Source: Theocolax elegans (taxonomy: Eukaryota > Arthropoda > Insecta > Hymenoptera > Cerocephalidae). From it: a stretch of 64,000 bases of DNA. A program made the position numbers and the translations under genes. The stretch is taken from assembly GCA_026168455.1 (NCBI GenBank), contig CM047426.1, positions 43,046,307 through 43,110,306 of the forward strand, given 5' to 3'. Shown here piece after piece: positions 43,809 through 53,539 of this stretch. Below the pieces are notes generated by a model. That model ran no database searches and had not been told where the DNA came from. It saw only the letters and a list, made by a program, of their open reading frames with translations. Each line of letters begins with the position of its first letter. Within the stretch, counting starts at the first letter, position 1.

Positions 43809-44127
43809 TTAATTAATTTAAAAGGCCGTGCTCTGGGAAATTCTACCAACCATAGTGGACAAAGAGCACGATAGGCCTGCTTTATTCTAAAAGTAAAGCA
43901 TTTGGTTCGGAGAGACCGATATTATTATATATATACATATTACCGAACGTAAAAACTTTGTAACAAATAACTCGCGATACGGTCTAAAAATTCGCGCTCT
44001 GGCTGGTGGCTTTTCCCACCACCAGAGGGAGACGACTATCTCTCTACACTCGTTGGAGAGATCGTCGTCTGTTTCCTATATATATAGCCGCAGAACATCT
44101 TGCTGGCGTCGCATACCATCTTGCGAC

Positions 44128-44196
44128 AGGCGTCTAAGGTAAGATCTCCAGTTCCTTACTGAGGAGTCCAAGCTGGAGATCGAGGACGAAACGCCT
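44128..44196 (+). ncRNA. Hammerhead ribozyme, inverted unit 3
   Basis: Intact core, 388 bp from the previous copy. Confidence 0.93.
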
Positions 44197-44515
44197 TTAA
44201 TTAATTTAAAAGGCCGTGCTCTGGGAAATTCCACCAACCATAGTGGACAAAGAGTTCGATAGGCCTGCTTTATTCTAAAAGTAAAGCATTTGGTTCGGAG
44301 AGACCGATATTATTATACATATACATATTACCGAACGTAAAAATTTTGTAACAAATAACTCGCGATACGGTCTAATAATTCGCGCTCTGGCTGGTGGCTT
44401 TTCCCACCACCAGAGGGAGACGACTATCTCTCTACACTCGTTGGAGAGATCGTCGTCTGTTTTCTATATATATAGCCGCAGAACATCTTGCTGGCGTCGC
44501 ATATCATCTTGCGAC

Positions 44516-44584
44516 AGGCGTCTAAGGTAAGATCTCCAGTTCCTTACTGAGGAGTCCAAGCTGGAGATCGAGGACGAAACGCCT
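44516..44584 (+). ncRNA. Hammerhead ribozyme, inverted unit 4
   Basis: Intact core, 388 bp from the previous copy. The array ends 153 bp downstream. Confidence 0.93.
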
Positions 44585-44737
44585 TTAATTATTTTAAAAG
44601 GCCGTGCTCTGGGAAATTCCACCAACTATAGTGGACAAAGAGTACGATAGGCCTGCCTTATTCTAAAAGTAAAGCATTTGGTTCGGAGAGACCGATATTA
44701 TTATACATATACATATTACCGAACGTAAAAATTTTGT

Positions 44738-44749
44738 AATCCTACATAT
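44738..44749 (+). repeat. Right 12-bp direct repeat bracketing the ribozyme array
   Basis: AATCCTACATAT, the same as at 39710-39721. It forms part of the 3' end of the minus-strand LINE, so the LINE tail appears to have been the target. Confidence 0.6.
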
Positions 44750-44839
44750 TGTATAACGTAATTTCAACACATTCTCAACAAATTTGGGTAAAACCTTCCA
44801 CTAAATAACCTGTATATAAAAAATCACTAAGCAAGATGA

Positions 44840-47686
44840 TTACTGGGTTAGTTCCAATAAATACTTATATAATCTGCTTTTAAACAAACACACACTCGTA
44901 CTTAGTTTTAATTCAGATGGTAAACTATCCCAAAGATCCATTGCCTGTATAGAGAAGAATTTTTTATATATATTCGTAGAAACAATTTGTCTACCGTAGG
45001 AAGATTGGCAATTTCGTTCTGAGCGCCGTATGTCAGGATTCGGGGCAGGAAATAACGCATACAAATAATCCGTTTTTTTAGTCGTTAATACCTGATAAGT
45101 AAGTACACCCATAAAATATAGGCGACGTTTGCTGACTGACAACCAGTTTAATTTCTTATAGAAATAATCCAATCTCGCATCCTTCCTTAAACGAAAAATG
45201 AATCGCACGCATACATTCAATAGACGCTGTAATTTTGTATTAAAATACTCAGGGATATCACAATAAACAAGGCATGCATAATCAAAGCATGGCATTACAA
45301 GGGCTATCACTAATTTCTTCTTCAAAGTGACTGATAGAAAACTGCCACGGTTACGCAACTTATGAAGTACGCCATGAACTCTTGAGACTATACCCGAAAT
45401 ATGTGAGTTCCATTGCAAGTTTTCATTTATCACTACTCCAAGATTCCTCATTGACTTAACCAAATCGATCTGTTGACCATTTATTAAAACAGGTGCCAAG
45501 CAATCTCTATTTATAAATCGAAGCTGCTGAGTTGACCCAATCAGGATTACCTTTGTTTTGCTGAAATTTATTTCGAGTTTATGTTCACGAGCCCAATTTA
45601 ATACTCTAGAGCCATCACTAGAAAGTTTCTCGATAGCAGCATAACACTCATAGGGACTACAATGTACATACACTTGTAAATCATCCGCAAACAGCATCCC
45701 CCTGGTGTATAAAAGTCGGCTCATGATTGAATTTATAAAAATGAGAAAGATAACTGGCACAGGTGTTGAACCCTGGGGAATACCTGACGTAGCTTCAAAG
45801 AACTCAGAGGGAAGACCATCCTCATCAACAACAGCCTGAGACCGTCCTGATAAATATGAGTAGAACCACTCTATAGCATCATCCGCAAAATTAAGCTGCT
45901 TTAAAGTTCTCAAGAGATCATAATGACTAATTGTGTCAAATGCCTTTCTAAAATCAAACATTAATAAAAAGGTAACCATACCTCTCTCAGAGGCCAACTG
46001 TATGCCATCAGTCATCTTTATAAGCGCTGTTTGGGTGCTAAACTGCTTGCAAAAACCCGATTGGAATGGTGTCAACATGTTGTTTGATTCTAAATGAGCA
46101 ATTACTTGTTGAGAAACCAGTCGGTCAAAAACTTTAACAAAATGTGGCAGATTTGCGATAGGTCTAGTATCTGATGGCGCTGAGGGTTTAGGAACTTTAC
46201 TAAGTGGAATAATGGCCGACTTCTTCCACAAGGCAGGGTACCTATTCGTTGTAAACGAATAATTAAAAAGCTCCGTAAGGATTGGAACAATACTACTAAA
46301 AACCTCTTTAAAATACGATAAAGACAAGCCATCAGTGCTACGACTTTTGGCTTTAGGAAGGCAAAGTGAAATAGCATCAGCAACCTGGACATGGGCAACT
46401 GCTTGGAATGAGAAAGACGGAAGGCAAAAACAGGTTGTAGTGATTTAATCTCATTTAATTCTTCGACAGTACAAGATGAATGACTTTTAGAAACCGATGC
46501 AAAATGGCAAGACAATTCAGCCGCTGAAAAGAACTTAAGCGGAGAATTGAAAGTCTCGCTCGTTATTCCCAGTCTTCTCAACAAACGCCAACACTTTGAC
46601 TGATCAGTTTTGCTGGTCAGAGATTAGCTATAATATTCGTTACGCGCATTTCTAATTTCTTTTTTCAATTCCTTACACATGCCTTTATATCGAACCAGCA
46701 ACAACGGATCACCGCAACGCTTAGCTAATTTATACAATTTGTCACTCTCATTACACTTAACCCTCAATTCTTTACTCATCCATGGGGCAGACCGCGTATG
46801 AATAGGTCGTGTCACCATTGGTGCCTGTCTATCCAGATTTGTGATAAGAGAATTGCACATAGATTCACATAACGTGTCTACAGATAATGATGCATTAACA
46901 TTTGCTTGTAAGTCCGTGAGATCATTTTTTATCATTCTAGAAAATTCTGAGTAAACATAATTATTAAAATCACGAAAAAAAGCGTACAGCAGGTCTTGGT
47001 TCTAATACTGGAAGATTATAATCGATAATAATATAGTCGTGCCCATTTATAAATGGGCTATCAGATTGCTTCTTATTCTCAATTTTAGTTTCGGAATCAA
47101 CTATAAACACATCAAGCTATGTGTCATAATGATCACGGTGGTGGGTTGCATTAAAAGAAACAAGATGGAATGAATGTTTGTTTATAAAGTCAAGCAAATG
47201 CGAACTGTACTAATCGTCGGTCAAAAAATTTGAATTTAAGTCACCAGTAATAATGATATTTCCATAACGATGAGCATGAAGTTGCAACGTATTAAAGAAT
47301 TTTGTTAAAACATGTCCCTTGGGACGCCGGTAGACAATTGCAAAAAGTATTTTTATATTACAAATAAATAAATCTAAGATTATGTATTCTGTATCGTTTA
47401 TATTAGTTATTTGAGGGGCTTCGAGTACTTTAAAAAATATATCACTTCTCAAATAACATGCCACACCACCACCCTGCATGAACTCTCTTTTACCAGTGAC
47501 AGACGCCAATCCCCGATCATTTCCCAATAAAATATAGCCATCTAATTTATAAATAGAATCTGGACGATTTGGTGTTAACCACGTCTCAGTTAGTGCAAGA
47601 ACATCTAACTTTTGAGAGGTCAACAGTGATTCAATTTCAACATAATGATCAAGCAATGAATTTACATTAACATGTGCGACTCGCAC
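44840..47686 (-). pseudogene. LINE ORF2: endonuclease and reverse transcriptase
   Basis: The endonuclease part (47686-47210) starts MRVAHVNVNSLLDHYVEIES and has LALTETWL, GGGVACYLR, AIVYRRP and IIITGDLNSNF. Stops occur at about 47210, 47115 and 46625, and a frame change at about 46400. The RT part (46327-44840) has FQSGFCKQFSTQTALI, LMFDFRKAFDTISHYDLL, TSGIPQGSTPVPVIFLIFIN and the active site LFADDLQVY. It ends at a TAA at 44840. The catalytic residues of both enzymes look conserved, so the element died recently. Confidence 0.88.
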
Positions 47687-47719
47687 ATGAGCAGATGACG
47701 ATGTGTGACAAGTTTCATA

Positions 47720-48845
47720 AGAATCACTAGGCAGTCACAGTAATAGTTTGTTGAGATCATCCTCGGTAACAATTTTAGTAGCCTGCGATTTATCGTTCTT
47801 ACGTACGTATATGACACTATCACGAGTTCAAATATACTTATACTTAAGAGGTTCGAGCTTACTTTTAATAAATAAAAGACGCAATGCATGAACGGCCGGA
47901 GGCAACAACTCACAGATGTTAATAGGTTTCGTAGAAAAATTACCAGCATTTGCAACTAGATTTCCATAAGTAATATTTCCAAACTTACGTTTTACCTCCA
48001 ACACATAATTTCGCACCTCAGACTGCTTAATTCGAATAACAAATGATTTAGTTTCCACATTACCAGAGAAAGATTGACTAGCTGGTAACGAAGAAGAGCT
48101 ACTTTGTGTACTTCTGAACGGAAAAGGGCGAGCCTCGAGAATATCACCACAGAGGTGATCGAGACCGAGTACATGCAAAATACCTTTAGATAAATCAGTA
48201 AGAGAAGTGCTACAAGATGCAGGAATACCAGTAATTTCAATTTGTGTATTATCTATTTAATAATATATTATATATTTATAATTTGTATCATATCTTTAAG
48301 CTGAGCAACTTCTGAGCGTATTAATACATTTTCGGTCTCCAAGTCAGTTATTCTTTTATTTTGTTGCTCGATAATACCCATAAAACTATCCAATCTCTCA
48401 TTGATTAATTCAGTATTTTCTTTCCCACTATTGAAAAGAAATGCAGATTGCTGTGATGGGGTCATTGACTCCTAATTTTCTGGTAGATTCATGTTATATC
48501 AACTCGCGGTGTACCAACAGGAACGTCACACACAACTAGGCTAGGACCGGAAGAAGACGCAGAATCCAAATCACGAGCAAAATCTAGGGTCAAGTGACGA
48601 GCAGAAGACGACAGAACGTTTGATTCTTGAATTTTTAACAACTTAACATAAGAAGAATTATCCATAGAAGTTCCAAGGTATGATGCACAGCATATATCAG
48701 ATGATTTACTATTCAAGTAACGAGTAGAACAACCTGAGTGGAAAACATTATCACATTGATCGCAAGCTTTGATCAGACCTGCAATATTTTGCGTACAACG
48801 AGCACATTTAATTGCTTTCGATTTAAATTTAGCCTTACTACCCAT
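47720..48845 (-). pseudogene. LINE ORF1: PHD-like finger, coiled coil, RRM-like domain
   Basis: The N-terminal part (48845-48489) has KCARCTQNIAGLIKACDQCD followed by FHSGC and a final Cys pair, a PHD-type zinc finger common in CR1-group ORF1 proteins. 48465-48268 reads as a coiled coil (LETENVLIRSEVAQLKDMI). A third part near 48240-47830 starts IEITGIP, as RRM-like domains do, and ends with a VIYVRKNDKS block. Frame changes separate the parts. The product would be an RNA chaperone of the element. Confidence 0.78.
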
Positions 48846-49194
48846 TTATACGGTTGAATTGAGTGAAAAAACCGTGTTCGATAACCATTTTCAAACTACA
48901 TCTATTTTAAATCACATTTCATTAAAATTGGATCTACCATATACAGTTTATTTATATCGTGATACTGGTATATCAAAAGGAACAGTTGAAAGTTTTGAAT
49001 ATTTAGGTAAAAATTATGAATATCTAAAACTAGACGCTGAGTCAATTTGTGCAACATCATTTGGTTTTGATAGGCCTTTGATAAAGAATTACACGGTATT
49101 TTTAAGAAAAACGAAGAAAGGGCAGCTTTTCCCCATTTACTCAGAATCCGATTTGGAAAAATTTTCACACATTAATCCATCTCCTTCTCAATGA
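48846..49194 (+). CDS. LINE ORF1 C-terminal part
   Basis: About 115 codons open from the truncated 5' end to a TGA at 49192-49194. The end reads TVFLRKTKKGQLFPIYSESD, similar in plan to the VIYVRK end of the minus LINE ORF1. It is exactly in frame with ORF2, separated from it only by this TGA, which suggests stop-restart or readthrough translation of ORF2. An ATG upstream at 48769 belongs to the flanking minus-strand LINE and is not used here. Confidence 0.65.
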
Positions 49195-52100
49195 AGGTCA
49201 ACTGGTCAGACGTCATCACCTACTAATAATTCATTCTCCATTTTTCATGTAAATATTAACCGGCTAAAAACACACTTTTCATCCATTGAATCACTTATTC
49301 ATCCATTAAATCACGATATCATTTCATTTTCAGAAACTTTTCTCACGGAGTATGACTCCTCCAGCTTGCTAGACCTCCCTGGCTACACATTGCACAGATT
49401 GGACCGGGTGGGTAAGGAGGGGGGGGGGGGTGTGGCTGCCTATTTCAGGAGTAATCTTGATATTAGGCTCGTGGCTCACTCTGACCCTGTCTTTTCGAAC
49501 ACCCCGGAATTTTTGATTTTTCAAGTTAATAACAAGGTTAGTTCGCTGCTATTTAGTGTCGTCTACAGGAGGCCCACAGCGGCCTACCCATCACAATTTT
49601 TTGATACGTTAAATAAATTTTTACATACTTGTGACCAGGTAGTCATCACAGGCGACTTTAATATTAATATGTGTGGTAGGGACGGGGCGTCCGCCATGCT
49701 GGAATCATACATAGCTTCACTTAACCTCTTCCTTATCAAATCGGAACCTACTCATCATGCGCATTTCACCAACCATTCATCTCATACCTGGCTGGATTTA
49801 TTTATAACGCGTAATCCTCCGCCAGATTATTCTTATTTTAAGTCATCAGTTCCTTTTGCAGCAGGACATGATTTTATTGTATTGACTTTTGACTTTACGA
49901 AACCGTTGTTGGCGGTAAAGAAAATCTGGTCACGGAACCTCGCTGCTATTGATCCGCCAGAGGCAGCTGCTCTTTTCTCCGTTACTTTAGATCACTTTTT
50001 AGCTCACTCTAGCACTGCTACCGAGTCATCATCACCTTCAATTTCACACCCATCAACCTCGTCGTCTGGCCGTTCACCTTCTTCCTCTCAACTCACGTCA
50101 ATGCCTTGTTCTTCAACCGCCGCTAATATCAACATCCTGATCTCAAGCTTGGTTTCAGCTACCCTACATACTTTTGACTCCCTCGCTCCCGCCAAACTCA
50201 TCACCATCAAAAATATCAACAAATCATGGATCACACCTCATATTAAGCGTAATATTAAATCTCGTAACATGGCATATAAAAGATACTTGGCCACGGGCCT
50301 GAGCTCAGACTATCAGACGTACAGAGACTTGCGCAGTCTGGTTAGAAACGACATAGATTCTAATAAATTCTCCTACTATAACAATAGGATCAATTCAGCC
50401 TCTAACGCGGCTAATATGTGGAAGGAGCTCAGGACCATGGGCCTCGTATCTAAATCGTTTAAATCACCTCTAAGTATTTTTTCACCCGACCAGCTCAATA
50501 TCCACTATGCTTCCATTTCAACTTCACCCAGTCCTTTCACTCATACTCAATTTCAATCTCTTATTTCATCAGTAATTTCGCCCTCATCCTACCCATTAAT
50601 TTCCTTTCACTTTACCCCTACCACATCGCATAAAGTCCTCACTACTATTTCAAAGGCCACCTCCAAGGCTACGGGGTATGATGGAATCTCTGTTCCAATG
50701 TTGAAATTATTATCTACTCAATTAGCTCCGCATCTTACAGATCTGTTCAACTTATCTCTCTCAACGGGAGTTTTCCCGAAGCCTTGGACTAGGTCTCTCC
50801 TTTTTCCTCTAGCAAAGTCAAATAGGGTGATATCGCCGTCGGATACTAGGCCTATTGCAAAGCTCTGCGAAGTCTCCAAGATCTTAGAAAAATTAGTTCA
50901 CGAACAACTTACAGATTATCTTAATGGTAATAATCTAATTATAGAGAGACAGGCAGGCTTCCGCCGGGGGCATAGTACCCAGACGGCGCTGATCGGTGTA
51001 TTGGACGATGTTAGGAGAGCTATAGACAAGCGAATGATCACCATCTTAATTTTATTCGATTTCTCGAAAGCGTTCGACTCGGTGCCACATGACCTAATGC
51101 TCTGTAAATTACGCACTTTGGGTTGCTCGGACACGGTTCTTTCGTGGTTCTACTACTATCTGGTTGGACGTTCCCAATCAGTTGTGGATGAGCTGGGGGA
51201 GGGTTCGGCCTGGCTTGACACGTCTAGGGGGGTGCCGCAGGGCAGTGTCCTTGGCCCACTCTTATTTTCTATTTTTATCAATGACCTCCCGCGGGTGTTA
51301 AAACATTCCAATCATATGATTTTCGCGGATGACACCCAAATCTACCACTCGTTCTACCCAACTGATTTTGCTCAGGGTGTACAAAAGATTTCGGAAGACG
51401 CTAATGCGATAAACAACTGGGCGAGATCAAATGGTCTTAATTTAAATGTTAAGAAGACGAAAGTGATGATTTTGGGAAGTCAAGCTTTCATCTCGCGCAT
51501 TGACTTTGATTCTGCCCCGAAGGTTTCAATTGAGAATGAATTACTTAACTACGAATCTGAGGTCAAATCTTTGGGCATATGGATTACACCCACACTGGAC
51601 TGGTCTCGTCAGGTCGCATCTGTGTCACAGCGAGTTCACGGAGTTCTTCACTCCCTAAGATTTTTTAAAAGAGCGCTTTCACGTCCAAACAGAAAGAGAC
51701 TCGTCGAAGCTCTAATATTCCCGCATTTCGACTACGCCTGCGCTGTGTATCACGATCTGGATGCTACCAGAAATTTGAAACTAAAGCGTCTACTAAATGC
51801 GTGCGTTCGTTTTGTATGGGGTATTATTCCATGGCGGGAACATGTGACACCGTACCGGCTTAAGTTAGGTTGGCTGTCGGTCGAGCTTAGAAGATCCCTT
51901 TTTATTGCTTCATGTGCATACAATATCATTTCCCATAATTCCCCTTCCTATATATCTAGTCATTTCATTATTCGTGACGCTTCATTTCCTGCCCGTTCTT
52001 CCTCACGTCTCCCTCCTTCATCCCTTTTTTATCTTCCTCCTCGGACTGAGGCTCTTAACAACTCATTTGTTATCACTGCTTCTCGCCTCATCAACCATCT

Positions 52101-52242
52101 TCCTTTCACAAACTTTGATCCCCTCCTCTTTAATTCTTTCAAAGCCTCACTCCTATCGTATCTTACTGAGCTCGACCGTCAGACTTGGGAAGCGAGAGTG
52201 GTGAATGAGGGAATCGTCTGCCCTTCCCTGCCGGATCTTTGA
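49195..52242 (+). CDS. LINE ORF2 polyprotein: endonuclease and reverse transcriptase
   Basis: Open from just after the TGA at 49194 to 52242. The N-terminal endonuclease has FHVNINRLKTHF (about 49237), FSETFLTEY, GGGGVAAYFRSN, SVVYRRP, VVITGDFNINM and a late AGHDFIVLTF. The RT has QAGFRRGHSTQTALI, LILFDFSKAFDSVPHDLM, SRGVPQGSVLGPLLFSIFIN and the active site IFADDTQIY, followed by a thumb and a C-terminal region without a Cys-rich end. No Met is present at the very start; the first useful ATG is internal, so initiation probably depends on ORF1. The enzyme nicks DNA and copies the element RNA by target-primed reverse transcription. Confidence 0.92.
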   Translation, partial: RSTGQTSSPTNNSFSIFHVNINRLKTHFSSIESLIHPLNHDIISFSETFLTEYDSSSLLDLPGYTLHRLDRVGKEGGGGVAAYFRSNLDIRLVAHSDPVFSNTPEFLIFQVNNKVSSLLFSVVYRRPTAAYPSQFFDTLNKFLHTCDQVVITGDFNINMCGRDGASAMLESYIASLNLFLIKSEPTHHAHFTNHSSHTWLDLFITRNPPPDYSYFKSSVPFAAGHDFIVLTFDFTKPLLAVKKIWSRNLAAIDPPEAAALFSVTLDHFLAHSSTATESSSPSISHPSTSSSGRSPSSSQLTSMPCSSTAANINILISSLVSATLHTFDSLAPAKLITIKNINKSWITPHIKRNIKSRNMAYKRYLATGLSSDYQTYRDLRSLVRNDIDSNKFSYYNNRINSASNAANMWKELRTMGLVSKSFKSPLSIFSPDQLNIHYASISTSPSPFTHTQFQSLISSVISPSSYPLISFHFTPTTSHKVLTTISKATSKATGYDGISVPMLKLLSTQLAPHLTDLFNLSLSTGVFPKPWTRSLLFPLAKSNRVISPSDTRPIAKLCEVSKILEKLVHEQLTDYLNGNNLIIERQAGFRRGHSTQTALIGVLDDVRRAIDKRMITILILFDFSKAFDSVPHDLMLCKLRTLGCSDTVLSWFYYYLVGRSQSVVDELGEGSAWLDTSRGVPQGSVLGPLLFSIFINDLPRVLKHSNHMIFADDTQIYHSFYPTDFAQGVQKISEDANAINNWARSNGLNLNVKKTKVMILGSQAFISRIDFDSAPKVSIENELLNYESEVKSLGIWITPTLDWSRQVASVSQRVHGVLHSLRFFKRALSRPNRKRLVEALIFPHFDYACAVYHDLDATRNLKLKRLLNACVRFVWGIIPWREHVTPYRLKLGWLSVELRRSLFIASCAYNIISHNSPSYISSHFIIRDASFPARSSSRLPPSSLFYLPPRTEALNNSFVITASRLINHLPFTNFDPLLFNSFKASLLSYLTELDRQTWEARVVNEGIVCPSLPDL

Positions 52243-52568
52243 TCTTCGATTTTTGATTGGATGTGCGTTTACTTTTCGTTGTTCAATGCGATTTCTATTT
52301 TTAATCTTTTATTTTTCTATTTTTTATTTATGTATCTATCACGTCTGTTATTACTTGCGAATTTTTTTTTTGTTATTGTTATTATTTATATTTGTATAGA
52401 AATTTTAATATTGTTATTGTTACTTGTTATTTTTTGGTTATATTATATTATATACGTATTGCGGATCAGCATATTGTTAAAACTCATTAAAGAGTTCATG
52501 TGTGTATACGGGGTTTCACCCCAATTTACCCAAAAATAAATCAAATCAAATCAAATCAACTACCTTCC

Positions 52569-52790
52569 ATGGTTTCCCACAGTATATATACTCATTTATC
52601 TAGTAGAATAGCAGGTGACGCTCATCATAAAATAGACAAACTACAAAAAGAAGTTAACATTTTGAAAGGACTCTTAACTAGCATAACAAAAGCCACTTTA
52701 CATCTATTCCAAAATAAAAACCCCGAAAATATTGACACAGAAATTAACAAATTAGAGAAAGCATTTGCCAGATTGCAATTGAATAAATAA
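52569..52790 (+). CDS. Small coiled-coil ORF, origin uncertain
   Basis: A 73-codon frame from ATG 52569 reads with clear heptads (IDKLQKEVNILKGLLTSI and INKLEKAFARLQL). It may be an upstream ORF of the gypsy element that follows, or part of the interrupted sequence. The frame stays open leftward through the LINE tail, so its original start may be lost. Confidence 0.4.
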   Translation: MVSHSIYTHLSSRIAGDAHHKIDKLQKEVNILKGLLTSITKATLHLFQNKNPENIDTEINKLEKAFARLQLNK

Positions 52791-53035
52791 TTAATAAACC
52801 AGAATAAGCACCCATCATTTAAAACCTATCGTTTAATATAACAAACCAATTATACATTTATTTATTATTAATAATTTAACATATATATATATATATTAAA
52901 ATTAATTATAATAACTAACTAAATAATATTTATTCGTTATAAAATTGAAAAAAAAAAGAAAAATTTCCCTTTACATAAAACTTTTTTAAAAAAACTTTAC
53001 CTAACAATTATTACTTAAATTATATAATTAAGTGC

Positions 53036-53053
53036 CCATATACTATATATATA
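53036..53053 (+). repeat. Left 18-bp target duplication of the 5S SINE
   Basis: CCATATACTATATATATA, repeated exactly at 53488-53505. Confidence 0.88.
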
Positions 53054-53487
53054 TATTTTTTTTTTTTTTTATTCTTTTTGCTCATCACCCCGTATACCCA
53101 TTAAACGGGTTTTTACAGGGACACCCCTACCACCTATGTGTGAGGGTGAAAACATTCCAATGTTTCCCATCCCGGTTCCCACCGTCTCGCATTCGCCCGG
53201 GGTTATGCCCGCGAGGAAGGGAAAACCTCGTAGGAAAACCTTCCCCGAGACGGCCGGTTTATTGAAACATTCTGTTTAGATGTTCAGGTCACCTTGCGTA
53301 GGCCCAAACACCGAAACCGAATGTTCCACACCTTCCGCTCACGTTGTGGAATGTGGAAAAACACCTAACCGATCCCGAAAGCCGCACAAGAATGGTGTCA
53401 CCCATCCAAGTGCCAACCGCACTCAGTGCTGCTTAACTTTCGTGATCGGCCGAGGTGCGTCTCCGCCACTCTGCCACCGTGTCGGTT
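53054..53487 (-). mobile_element. 5S-rRNA-derived SINE
   Basis: On the minus strand the head (53487 downward) contains CCGATCACGAAAGTTAAGCA and GGTTGGCACTTGGATGGGTG, the central and 3' parts of 5S rRNA that hold its internal RNA polymerase III promoter. The body is about 300 bp of unrelated GC-rich sequence. The 3' end is a poly(A) plus TA tail at 53054-53075. A perfect 18-bp target duplication flanks it, showing LINE-type retrotransposition. It sits in the leader of the gypsy element just before gag. SINEs of this class (SINE3) are known in fish and a few other animals. Confidence 0.88.
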
Positions 53488-53505
53488 CCATATACTATAT
53501 ATATA
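53488..53505 (+). repeat. Right 18-bp target duplication of the 5S SINE
   Basis: Exact copy of 53036-53053, directly before the gag leader. Confidence 0.88.
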
Positions 53506-53539
53506 ATATTCCATAACAAATCCAAATAAAATAATCAAA

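Larger units (their letters stand above)
39722..44737. repeat. Tandem array of 388-bp hammerhead-ribozyme units
   Basis: Unit starts (TCGGTCTC anchor) are 39733, 40121, 40510, 40898, 41285, 41673, 42062, 42493, 42881 and 43269, giving periods of 387-389 bp except one of 431 bp caused by an internal duplication. At 43304/43305 the array flips orientation inside a CTATATATATAG palindrome and continues with nearly four inverted units to 44737. Units are over 95% alike by eye. Each unit is rich in internal hairpins (for example GTGCTC...GAGCAC, TGCTTTA...TAAAGCA, GACGAC...GTCGTC, GTCGCA...TGCGAC), so the transcript would fold into a compact rod like a viroid. Repeated 71-codon frames inside it are by-products of the repetition. 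Confidence 0.95.
44738..48842 (-). mobile_element. CR1/L2-like LINE, minus strand, degenerate
   Basis: ORF1 with a PHD-like zinc finger, a coiled coil and an RRM-like region is followed by ORF2 with endonuclease and reverse transcriptase, and about 100 bp of 3' UTR reaching 44738. The 5' end is interrupted by the plus-strand LINE. The original start codon may lie at 52571 on the far side of that insertion. Several stops and one frameshift show it can no longer move on its own. Confidence 0.85.
48843..52558 (+). mobile_element. CR1/L2-like LINE, plus strand, nested and nearly intact
   Basis: It begins inside ORF1, so it is 5' truncated, and ends with a hairpin (GGGGTTTCACCCC at 52510-52522) followed by an AAATC microsatellite tail (52534-52558), as in CR1/L2 elements. 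ACTACC occurs at both edges (48837-48842 and 52559-52564), consistent with a short target duplication. ORF2 is uninterrupted for 958 codons, which marks a young copy. Confidence 0.85.

Noticed and set aside
39722..44737. CRISPR-like or bacterial repeat array
   Set aside because: The repeats are 388 bp and contiguous, with no unique spacers, and the setting is eukaryotic.
53398..53480. Genuine 5S rRNA gene
   Set aside because: The 5' third does not match 5S rRNA, the 3' end runs into SINE body and poly(A), and target duplications flank it.
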